This document shows positions 1-6,245 of a stretch of DNA of 14,707 bases, piece by piece. The translations under genes were made by a program, and so were the position numbers. A model generated the notes under the pieces. It worked only from the letters and a program-made list of their open reading frames with translations. It was not told the DNA's origin and did no database searches. The stretch is taken from NCBI GenBank assembly GCA_900549755.1, contig URPQ01000050.1, forward strand, positions 1 through 14,707. Reading direction: 5' to 3'. Position 1 is the stretch's first letter, and each line of letters opens with the position of its first letter. Origin of the DNA: an uncultured Oscillospiraceae bacterium. GTDB taxonomy: Bacteria; Bacillota; Clostridia; Oscillospirales; Acutalibacteraceae.

Positions 1-144
1 TTGTCCTACTTCTTGGATATGAGCGACGCGGAAATTGGCGAACTGCTGAATGTTGTACGCACGACGGTTTTCCGGCATAGGAAATCCGCGCTTGCGAAGA
101 TCAAACAGTATTTGGAGGGAAAAGCAGATGATGAACACCGTTAG
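1..144 (+). CDS. Sigma-70-like regulator, region 4 (C-terminal fragment, 5' end off window)
   Basis: The window opens inside this gene; the reading frame starting at base 1 runs 47 residues to a TAG at 142-144. The visible peptide (LSYFLDMSDAEIGELLNVVR, then TTVFRHRKSALAKIKQYLEG) has the pattern of sigma-70 region 4.2: an acidic-led first helix (SDAEIGELL), a turn, and a basic recognition helix (RTTVFRHRKSAL). Short sigma-70-like proteins next to a helix-turn-helix protein are a standard regulatory pair in Tn916/Tn1549-type elements of Firmicutes, which fits the next gene. It probably helps drive transcription of the element's own transfer or excision genes; that role is inferred. The N-terminal part cannot be seen, so another HTH regulator is not excluded. 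Confidence 0.72.
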   Translation: MSYFLDMSDAEIGELLNVVRTTVFRHRKSALAKIKQYLEGKADDEHR

Positions 145-370
145 GAAATCTGAAAATCTGTTGCCGTTCCCTGTCATTTCCGCAGCGGCAAACGGCGACA
201 CAAACGCCATGTGCGCGATCTTGAAGCATTACGAAGGTTACATAGCGAAACTTTGTACCCGAACGCTGAAAGACGACGCGGGCAATACTTACTCCTATGT
301 GGACGAAGAAATGCGTAACAGGTTGCAAGTGCGCCTTATTACCCGCACTCTTGCGTTTCATGTAGGCTAA
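128..370 (+). CDS. Helix-turn-helix conjugative-transposon protein
   Basis: An 80-aa protein starting MMNTVRKSENLLPFPVISAA. It matches the small 'helix-turn-helix, conjugative transposon-like' family, with the typical order PFPVI-AA-NGD, then ILKHYEGYIAKL, then VDEEMRNRLQVRLI near the C-terminus. I chose the ATG at 128 because GGAGGGA lies about 7-13 bases upstream and because family members begin just before the PFPVI motif; the same frame stays open to 50, but those extra residues read through the sigma gene. The start overlaps the end of the sigma-like gene by 17 bases, suggesting translational coupling. The family is thought to regulate element functions with the neighbouring sigma-like factor; DNA targets are not known from this sequence. 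Confidence 0.8.
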   Translation: MMNTVRKSENLLPFPVISAAANGDTNAMCAILKHYEGYIAKLCTRTLKDDAGNTYSYVDEEMRNRLQVRLITRTLAFHVG

Positions 371-848
371 CTCTTTAAGCCCATGCGGGGAGCGTGTACC
401 CCTTTCCACGCTTCCCGTTATGGGCTGTTTGTCGTTCCGTAAAAGCATATCGGAAACGGTATGCTTTTACAGGCTGGCAAAGCCTTATTGTTCCTTGATA
501 AAGAAAGCGACGCAAGATAACGGCGACGCAGTATAGGCAGACCGGATACGTTCCTTTTGCGCCGAGCCGTGCGGCGGGTGCGCCATGACTTCCCCATATC
601 GGGAACGAGCGAGAAACACCAGCGCCGCAGGGCGGGTATAGCAGCCCGCAGGCGACGACACGCAAAAGGCATAATGATACTCCCTTACAGCCACAGTCCG
701 AGCGTTAAAAGCGTCGCAGGCAATGGGTAGGGCTGCATGAGACCCATGCAGGGGTGGAACTCCCGTGAGGCTGCTGCTAACAGCCGTCCGACGAAGCCAT
801 TTTTTATCATTGATCTTTTTTCCATTTTATGAAAGGGGATTTATAGCT
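371..848 (+). other. Gene-free, hairpin-rich stretch between the HTH gene and tnpW
   Basis: I see no convincing gene in these 478 bases. Reading frames on both strands have Arg/Cys/Pro-rich composition and no family resemblance. There are repeated perfect stems. GTAAAAGCATATC (439-451) pairs with GGTATGCTTTTAC (458-470) with one T-G pair. AGGCT (471-475) pairs with AGCCT (481-485), and GCGGG with CCCGC near 633-650. CTGCATG (733-739) pairs with CATGCAG (745-751), in competition with ATGGGT (723-728) pairing ACCCAT (742-747). GGCTG (769-773) pairs with CAGCC (781-785). CGACGCA occurs twice near 509-533. The stretch could be a structured regulatory RNA or leader for tnpW, or a DNA site of the element such as an oriT; the sequence does not decide between these. 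Confidence 0.5.
378..426 (+). terminator. Strong hairpin after the HTH gene, probable terminator
   Basis: A two-part stem begins 8 bases after the HTH stop. AGCCCAT (378-384) pairs with ATGGGCT (420-426), and CGGGGAGCGTG (386-396) pairs with CACGCTTCCCG (407-417) with one G-U pair; the loop is 397-406. The following bases (GTTTGTCGTT) are T-rich but not a clean T-tract, so termination efficiency is uncertain. It is the natural end of the sigma/HTH transcript. Confidence 0.55.
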
Positions 849-1025
849 TTGAAACAAACAAAAACAGAAAACGAAAAAATCCCCGTTGTACGAGAGTACA
901 AAATCGGGGACATGACATATATCGTACACGCCGTTACGAAAGACGGCGTAAAAGAGGATGCCGCGACAAAGATACGCCGTATGATACAAAACGACCTGAG
1001 GCGGGTAAAAAAGCCCGAAAATTGA
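849..1025 (+). CDS. tnpW: TnpW-like transposon-encoded protein
   Basis: A 58-aa protein starting at TTG: KQTKTENEKIPVVREYKIGD, then MTYIVHAVTKDGVKEDAA, then TKIRRMIQNDLR. The order (basic tail, short beta-rich 'IGDMTYIVHAV' segment, then a basic 'AATKIRRMI' helix) is that of TnpW proteins found next to large serine recombinases in Tn4451-like and related elements of Firmicutes. I chose the TTG at 849 because GAAAGGGGA lies about 10 bases upstream at 830-838; the frame is open back to 765 but those residues come from the hairpin leader. It lies just upstream of the two recombinase genes. The biochemical role of TnpW is not established; a role as an accessory or directionality factor is only suggested by position. 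Confidence 0.72.
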   Translation: MKQTKTENEKIPVVREYKIGDMTYIVHAVTKDGVKEDAATKIRRMIQNDLRRVKKPEN

Positions 1026-1066
1026 GGATTGTTTACAACCTGGATGCAGACGGCGAGCAGGTTTTA

Positions 1067-1075
1067 TGCTATACT
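1067..1075 (+). promoter_or_regulatory. Candidate extended -10 promoter for the recombinase pair
   Basis: ATGCTATACT carries the TGn extension directly before a TATACT -10 hexamer (1070-1075), overlapping a second hexamer TATAAT at 1075-1080. No good -35 is present at 16-18 bases upstream, so the call rests on the extended -10 only. It would start transcription just ahead of the small recombinase-like gene. Confidence 0.35.
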
Positions 1076-1083
1076 ATAATTAA

Positions 1084-1109
1084 CCTGTTTGTCCGGCTGC
1101 CGGAACAGG
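1084..1109 (+). promoter_or_regulatory. Hairpin partly covering the ribosome binding site of the small recombinase-like gene
   Basis: CCTGTT (1084-1089) pairs with AACAGG (1104-1109), and CCGG (1093-1096) with CCGG (1100-1103), with a three-base bulge. The Shine-Dalgarno AGGAGG at 1107-1112 shares its first three bases with the right arm, and the ATG is at 1118. The hairpin could lower translation of the coupled recombinase pair; this effect is inferred. Confidence 0.4.
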
Positions 1110-1117
1110 AGGTAATT

Positions 1118-1534
1118 ATGAAGCAGCCCGACAAGATGATCGCATACTATTATCGTGTGGATCAAAAACAAACAGACTTGCACCTTGACAATCAAATGCA
1201 CCAGCTTCTTTGTGATGCAGCGGAAAGAGCCAACGGAAACTACTTGCTTTATGCGGATAATGGGTACAGCGGCTTAACTGCTGATCGCCCCGCTTTTCGG
1301 GAATTGAGTAAAGCAATGTCCCGTGGTAGTATTTCCGGGATTGTAGCGTATGATATATCCCGCATTTCAAGAAACCAGCGGGATCTTCTGCGCTTTCTCC
1401 GTAAGGCTGAAAAATATGGGATTTCGGTTACTCTGCTTATCGGTAGTGTTCCTCATGCTGTCCTCGGCTTGTATGAGGCATTGCACAAACTGGCGGATGA
1501 GATTGCCGATGAAAAAGGCGGTGATCTCAAATGA
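1118..1534 (+). CDS. Small serine-recombinase-like protein lacking the catalytic serine
   Basis: A 138-aa protein consisting almost only of a resolvase N-terminal (catalytic) domain. The start at 1118 follows a perfect AGGAGG at 1107-1112; the frame is open to 1022 but that part has no ribosome site. Serine recombinases read Y-x-R-V-S at the active site; here residues 10-15 read YYYRVD, so Asp15 (GAT at 1160-1162) replaces the nucleophile. The rest of the fold is kept: YADNGYSGLTADRPAF (the arginine of 'DR'), and the YDISRISRNQRDL segment with its arginines. There is no recombinase domain or zinc ribbon. The stop overlaps the start of the large recombinase (ATGA, 1531-1534), so the two are made together. 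A recombination-inactive partner or regulator of the large recombinase is plausible but unproven. Confidence 0.75.
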   Translation: MKQPDKMIAYYYRVDQKQTDLHLDNQMHQLLCDAAERANGNYLLYADNGYSGLTADRPAFRELSKAMSRGSISGIVAYDISRISRNQRDLLRFLRKAEKYGISVTLLIGSVPHAVLGLYEALHKLADEIADEKGGDLK

Positions 1535-3291
1535 CAGAACAAATCCTGTATCAGAGCGTACAGCCGCAAAACGAGTTGAGCAATGAGCTTCGCAGTGTCA
1601 TTCGGGACAATGTTCTGCAATTCTATGTTCAGAGCAGCGCCCAGCAGCAGGAAGAAGGCATTACCGCTCTTTATGAAAGGCTTTCCCAAGAGGATAAGGC
1701 AGATGGCGAGAGTAACAGCATAGCCAATCAAAAAAGGATTTTGGAAAGGTACTGCCGGGATCATGGCATAACCGCCTACCGTCATTACGACGAGGACGAC
1801 GGGTATTCCGGGACAAACTTCAACCGTCCGGGCTTCCAGCGTATGCTTGCAGATATTAAAGCCGGAAAGATCAAGCGCGTTATCGTAAAAGATATGAGCC
1901 GTTTCGGACGTGATTATCTGCAAGTGGGAATGTACACGGATGTTCTGTTCCCGGACTTCGGCGTACATTTTATTGCCGTCAATGACGGTGTGGACAGTAC
2001 CCGCGGTGAAAACGAGTTTACCGCGATCCGAAATGTCTTTAATGAAATGTATGCCCGCGACACCTCAAAGAAGATCCGCGCAACGTGGCAGAGCAAAGGA
2101 AAATCCGGCGAACATCTGACAACGATCCCGCCCTACGGGTACATTAAAGACCCGGAGAACAAAAAGAAATGGATCGTTGATGAGGAAGCCGCTGCGATTG
2201 TGCAAAAGATATTTTCTCTTTGTGTGGACGGTTTGGGACCGACGCAGATTGCAAAATGGCTGAGACAGCATCAGATACTAAACCCGACGGCCTATGCAAG
2301 AGAAAAAGGACAGCCATGTACGAACAAGCCATCTTCTGATCCGTACAAATGGACGAATGAAACGGTTTCCCGGATGTTGGAGCGCGTGGATTATTTGGGA
2401 CATACGGTGAACTTCAAAACCACAAAGCAATCCTACAAGAGCAAAAAGAAGCTCTGGAACGATCCGGCAGAATGGGTGATTTTTGAAAATACCCAGCCGC
2501 CGATCATTGAGGAAAGCGTATTCATCATTGTTCAGAATATCCGCAAGTCAAGACGCCGCCCTACCAAAATGGGCGATATGGGGATGTTTTCCGGGCTGCT
2601 CTACTGTGCAGAGTGCGGCGGCAAGATGTATCAATGCCGCGCTACCAACTTCACCGAAGAACAGAAATACTTTATCTGCTCCACCTACCGCAAAGGCAAA
2701 GACCTGTGTACCACTCATTCCATCAAGAATGTTGTGCTGAATGAAATCGTCCTGCGGAATCTGCGTGAGGCAATACAGTATGTGAGCGAACATGAAGCGG
2801 AGTTCATGCAGGAAGCGGCAGAGATCAGCACACGGGATCGTGATACGGAGTTCACCCGGAAACGCGATACGCTGACAAAGGCAGATACGCGCATTGCAGA
2901 GCTTGACCGCATTATCTCCCGTCTGTATGAGGACAACGTAATCGGGAAGCTGTCGGATGAAAGGTTTATCAAAATGTCCCATGACTACGAGCTGGAACAG
3001 AGCAACCTTAAATCTATGGCAGAGGTTTTACGCAAAGACCTGAAAGAACAGGAACAGCAGAAAATCAATGCAAAGGCTTTTGTCGCAGCCGTCAAGAAGT
3101 ACACGGATATGCAGGAGCTTGACGCAACCATTCTCCGAGAGTTCATTGACCGCATTGAGGTTTCCCATACAGATAAGAAGTCGCGGACAAGAGAAATTAC
3201 CATTGTCTATAACTTTATCGGTGCATTTGACTTTTCACGGGCTTTGGAAGAAGCCCAGTCTTTTACAGTAAAACAGCAAAGAACGGCATAG
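1531..3291 (+). CDS. Large serine recombinase (TnpX/TndX type site-specific integrase/excisionase)
   Basis: A complete 586-aa large serine recombinase, expected to cut and rejoin the element's ends for excision and integration through a 5' phosphoserine link. The catalytic domain begins near residue 46; ALYERLSQED puts the nucleophile at Ser52, followed by SNSIANQKRI, DDGYSGTNFNRPGF and VKDMSRFGRDY with the conserved arginines. A recombinase domain follows from about 200 (PPYGYIKDPE, then DGLGPTQIAKWLRQ). The zinc ribbon has Cys359, Cys362, Cys383 and Cys393. A long helical, charged segment (about 415-525) is probably the coiled coil, and the C-terminus (REFIDRIEV, REITIVYNFIGAF) resembles the DUF4368 tail. 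The first ~45 residues are an extra N-terminal extension with no internal ATG. It is the last gene of the element and converges on the chromosomal genes. Confidence 0.93.
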   Translation: MTEQILYQSVQPQNELSNELRSVIRDNVLQFYVQSSAQQQEEGITALYERLSQEDKADGESNSIANQKRILERYCRDHGITAYRHYDEDDGYSGTNFNRPGFQRMLADIKAGKIKRVIVKDMSRFGRDYLQVGMYTDVLFPDFGVHFIAVNDGVDSTRGENEFTAIRNVFNEMYARDTSKKIRATWQSKGKSGEHLTTIPPYGYIKDPENKKKWIVDEEAAAIVQKIFSLCVDGLGPTQIAKWLRQHQILNPTAYAREKGQPCTNKPSSDPYKWTNETVSRMLERVDYLGHTVNFKTTKQSYKSKKKLWNDPAEWVIFENTQPPIIEESVFIIVQNIRKSRRRPTKMGDMGMFSGLLYCAECGGKMYQCRATNFTEEQKYFICSTYRKGKDLCTTHSIKNVVLNEIVLRNLREAIQYVSEHEAEFMQEAAEISTRDRDTEFTRKRDTLTKADTRIAELDRIISRLYEDNVIGKLSDERFIKMSHDYELEQSNLKSMAEVLRKDLKEQEQQKINAKAFVAAVKKYTDMQELDATILREFIDRIEVSHTDKKSRTREITIVYNFIGAFDFSRALEEAQSFTVKQQRTA

Positions 3292-3310
3292 CCGTTAGAC
3301 TATACCGTTC
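3281..3310 (+). terminator. Hairpin at the recombinase stop, possible terminator
   Basis: GAACGGCATAG (3281-3291) pairs with CTATACCGTTC (3300-3310) with one G-T wobble, the recombinase TAG being inside the left arm. A competing perfect stem, AACGGC (3282-3287) with GCCGTT (3291-3296), uses the same bases. No clear T-tract follows (CTTGCTTCAAAAATTTCTT), so termination is possible but not certain; it lies near the expected right end of the element. Confidence 0.4.
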
Positions 3311-3362
3311 CTTGCTTCAAAAATTTCTTACGTCACCGCTCCATTCGACAGGATTTTTTCTT
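3292..3362. other. Expected right junction of the mobile element with the chromosome
   Basis: The recombinase stops at 3291 and the first chromosomal gene ends, in the opposite direction, at 3363. That gene's protein runs to its expected C-terminus (AIVSDIVPTYHY), so the insertion did not cut it, and the attachment site must lie in these 71 bases. The exact crossover cannot be read because the left end of the element is outside the window and no duplicate can be compared. Confidence 0.5.
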
Positions 3363-5225
3363 TTAAGTCTTATTATAATGATACGTCGGTACTATATCGG
3401 AAACGATAGCGCGCATATCCACCGAATCGTCATACATAGCCTTGCGCAGATCATCAAGCGCAGTAAAGAACTCGTTCTCGTCAAATTCTATCGGCTGACC
3501 TATATGTATCAGCTTATTTTCGGTCTCCTTAAGCCCCTCTTCCGCCATAAGCATTTCCTCATACAGCTTTTCGCCCGGGCGCAGACCTATAAACTCGATT
3601 TTAATATCCTTATGCGGTGTAAAGCCCGAAAGCCTTATAAGGTTTTCTGCAAGGGTTAAAATTTTAACCGGTTTGCCCATATCCAGCACGAATATTTCGC
3701 CGCCCTTTGCCGAAGCACCCGCCTGCAAAACAAGGGTGACTGCCTCGGGGATAGTCATAAAATAGCGTATAATATCGGGGTCGGTAACGGTTACGGGGCC
3801 GCCCGCCTCAATCTGCTTTTTGAAAAGCGGAATTACGCTGCCGTTGCTGCCCAAAACATTGCCGAAGCGCACCGCCACAAACTCTGTTTCGGAGCGCTTG
3901 TTGTAGGATTGAATTATCATTTCGCACATACGCTTGCTCGCGCCCATAATATTGGTGGGGTTTACCGCCTTATCGGTTGAAATAAGCACGAATTTTTTCG
4001 CACCGTACTTATCGGCGCACTGCGCGGTTTTAAGCGTTCCGAAAACGTTGTTTTTAATAGCCTCGTTGGGGCTGTCCTCCATAAGCGGAACATGCTTATG
4101 CGCCGCCGCGTGGTACACAATGTCGGGGCGGTAGGTTTTAAATACGCTTTCCAGGCGCTTGCTGTCCCGCACCGAGCCTATAAGCGTTACAAGGTCAAGC
4201 TCGGGGTATTTGCGCCTTAATTCATTCTGAATATCATAGGCGTTGTTTTCGTAAATATCGAAAATAACAAGACGTTTCGGGTCGTGTTCGGCTATCTGCC
4301 GGCAAAGCTCGCTGCCTATTGTTCCGCCGCCTCCCGTTACCAAAACAGTGCGCCCCGCAACATAATCAATTATGCGGTTAATATCAAGGCTTATGGGCTC
4401 TCTTCACAAAAGGTCTTCTATCTGAACCTTGCGTATTTTTTTGGAAATACCCTTTTCGCCGCTGTTCATCATCTGATAAATGGAGGGCACTATTTTAAGC
4501 TCGCAGCCCGTTTCCTTGCAAATGTTGAGTATTTCAACCTTTTCCTTATTATCGCAGCTCGGAATAGCGAAAAGAATGGTATCAATCTGAAATTTCTCGG
4601 CAGCCTCTATTATACTGTTTCGGTCGCCGTATACCCTGATCCCCAGTATATAGGTGTTTTTCTTTGCGGGGTCGTCGTCTATTGCGCACTTGAATTTGCA
4701 GTTGTTGACCTTATTATCCCGCAATTCGTTTATAATCATAGAGGCAGCGCAGCCCGCGCCTATTATCATAATATTGCCCTTTAATTTATCGGCAGAGTTG
4801 TTTTCCGCCGCCTCGCGGCTGCTTACACAAAGAATAATATCCTTCATACACAGCCTGAAAACCACAGTAAGAAAGAACGCAAGGAAAAAGGTAAGCAGCA
4901 TTGCCGGGGCGGAAATTGCCCTGCCGTAAACCGCCATCTGGCAGATAAACAAAGCGCCCAATGCCACCACCATTCCGATAAATATTCTTAAAAGGTCGGA
5001 AATTCGCGAAAAACGCCACAAAACGCTGTAGGTTTTGAAAATGTAAAACGAAAGCACCAGTAATGTAGGCCATATTAAAAGCGAAAAAACGAATATATTC
5101 CCGCCCTTAGGCATTTCGGGAACTCCTATAAGCTTAAAGGAAATAAAAATAGAAACTACAGCCGCAAAAAAGTCAAACAGAACAGAGGTTATAAAAACCA
5201 GGTATCTGTTTTCATTCAATTTCAC
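3363..5225 (-). pseudogene. CapD/PglF-type nucleoside-diphosphate-sugar 4,6-dehydratase, interrupted by an in-frame TGA
   Basis: One reading frame of 620 codons, the usual size for membrane-bound UDP-GlcNAc 4,6-dehydratases, but with TGA at 4406-4404. Before it (273 codons): four hydrophobic segments in the first ~125 residues, then a CoA-binding-like Rossmann domain (MIIGAGCAASMIINEL), ending RKVQIEDLL. After it, in the same frame: REPISLD, TVLVTGGGGTIGSELCRQI (NAD(P)-binding glycines), HAAAHKHVPLME, STDKAVNPTNIMGASKR (active site T-D-K), and a complete C-terminus. The family reads DLLGREP here, so the TGA replaces a conserved glycine, one G-to-T change from GGA. As read, only the membrane half would be made. 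The start may be the TTG at 5219, five bases after AGAGGAG, rather than the GTG at 5225. It lies 12 bases after asnA. The intact role would be making UDP-sugars for surface polysaccharide or glycans. A recent mutation or a base-call error are both possible. Confidence 0.85.
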
Positions 5226-5237
5226 TCCTCTTGTATT

Positions 5238-6227
5238 TTAAAGCAGGGCTATGCCCGCAGCTTTGCATTTTTTAACTTCTCTTTCGGGCCAGATTGAAAC
5301 CTGAACCTCGCCTATATGCGCCTTTTGCAAAAGGTACATACAAAGCCGCGATTGCCCTATACCGCCGCCTATTGTAAGCGGCAGCGAGCCGTTCATTAAA
5401 AGCGTGTGGAACTCGTATTTCAGCCTGTCTTCGGCGTTTTCGGCTTTCAGCTGAGAAACCAGGCTTTCCCTATCGACGCGTATGCCCATTGAGGAAATTT
5501 CAAACGCGCTGTCAAGCATGGGATTGTAAACTATAATATCGCCGTTTAAGCTCCAGTCGTCATAATCGGGCGCTCTGCCGTCGTGCTTTTCGCCGTTTTT
5601 AAGCCTGCCGCCTATTTTCATAACGAAAACCGCGCCGTATTCCTTTGCGGCGGCGTTTTCGCGCTCCTTAGGTGTCATATCGGGGTATTTTGCTTCAAGC
5701 TCGTAGGTTGATACAAAGCTTATAAAATCGGGCAGCTTTGTATCAAGCGCCGGGTATTTTTCCCTAACTGCCGCCGCCGTGCGCAATATCGCGCCGTAAA
5801 TACTCCTGACTGTCGCCTTTAAATATTCCTCGTTTCTGTCCTCCGCGGTTATAACCTTTTCCCAATCCCACTGGTCAACGTATATCGAATGAATATTATC
5901 GCATATTTCATCGCGGCGAATGGCGTTCATATCGGTGTAAAGCCCCGTATGTATCGGAAAGCCGTAGCGCATAAGCGCCATACGCTTCCACTTAGCAAGG
6001 CTGTGAACAACCTCGGCTATCTCGCCCGTTTCCTTAATATCAAAATCAACGGGGCGCTCAATGCCGTTTAAATCGTCGTTTATTCCGCTGCCGCGCTTTA
6101 CGAAAAGCGGCGCCGAAACGCGGGATAAATCAAGCGAGGCGCAAAGCTCCGAAGAAAACTTTTCCTTAACAAGCGCTATTGCGTTCTGCGTATCAAACTC
6201 ACTGAGCTTAGAAACATATTTTTCCAT
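5238..6227 (-). CDS. asnA: Aspartate--ammonia ligase (asparagine synthetase A)
   Basis: A 329-aa protein, essentially the length of E. coli AsnA (330). It makes asparagine from aspartate and ammonia with ATP going to AMP and pyrophosphate. Family signatures seen in order are LFVKRGSGINDDLNGIERPV near residues 42-61, HSLAKWKRMAL near 75-85, GLYTDMNAIRRDE and VDQWDWEKVI, then DGRAPDYDDWSLNGDI near 215-235 and the class-II-synthetase-like GGGIGQSRLCMYLLQKAHIG near the C-terminus. The ATG follows a GGGGGA site by about 7 bases. It begins 18 bases after asnS, so both are read from the T-box-controlled transcript: asparagine synthesis is switched on when tRNA-Asn is uncharged. Confidence 0.96.
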   Translation of the reverse strand: MEKYVSKLSEFDTQNAIALVKEKFSSELCASLDLSRVSAPLFVKRGSGINDDLNGIERPVDFDIKETGEIAEVVHSLAKWKRMALMRYGFPIHTGLYTDMNAIRRDEICDNIHSIYVDQWDWEKVITAEDRNEEYLKATVRSIYGAILRTAAAVREKYPALDTKLPDFISFVSTYELEAKYPDMTPKERENAAAKEYGAVFVMKIGGRLKNGEKHDGRAPDYDDWSLNGDIIVYNPMLDSAFEISSMGIRVDRESLVSQLKAENAEDRLKYEFHTLLMNGSLPLTIGGGIGQSRLCMYLLQKAHIGEVQVSIWPEREVKKCKAAGIALL

Positions 6228-6245
6228 ACATTTATCCCCCTTTAA

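Noticed and set aside
375..694. Minus-strand reading frames opposite the hairpin block
   Set aside because: Arg/Cys/Pro-rich, overlapping one another in different frames, no convincing start signals and no family resemblance; the open frames follow from base composition and inverted repeats.
3363..4343. C-terminal dehydratase half as an independent gene starting at TTG 4343
   Set aside because: The TTG encodes the second residue-group of the NAD-binding strand (TVLVTGGGG), the conserved REPISLD segment upstream is in frame, and no ribosome site precedes it. It is the second half of the interrupted gene.
4404..4406. TGA read as glycine (genetic code 25, as in Gracilibacteria/SR1)
   Set aside because: Neighbouring genes encode glycine by ordinary GGN codons and show no other in-frame TGA, engB-type and T-box features point to Firmicutes, and the LSR and HTH genes end normally. 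One site is not evidence for recoding.
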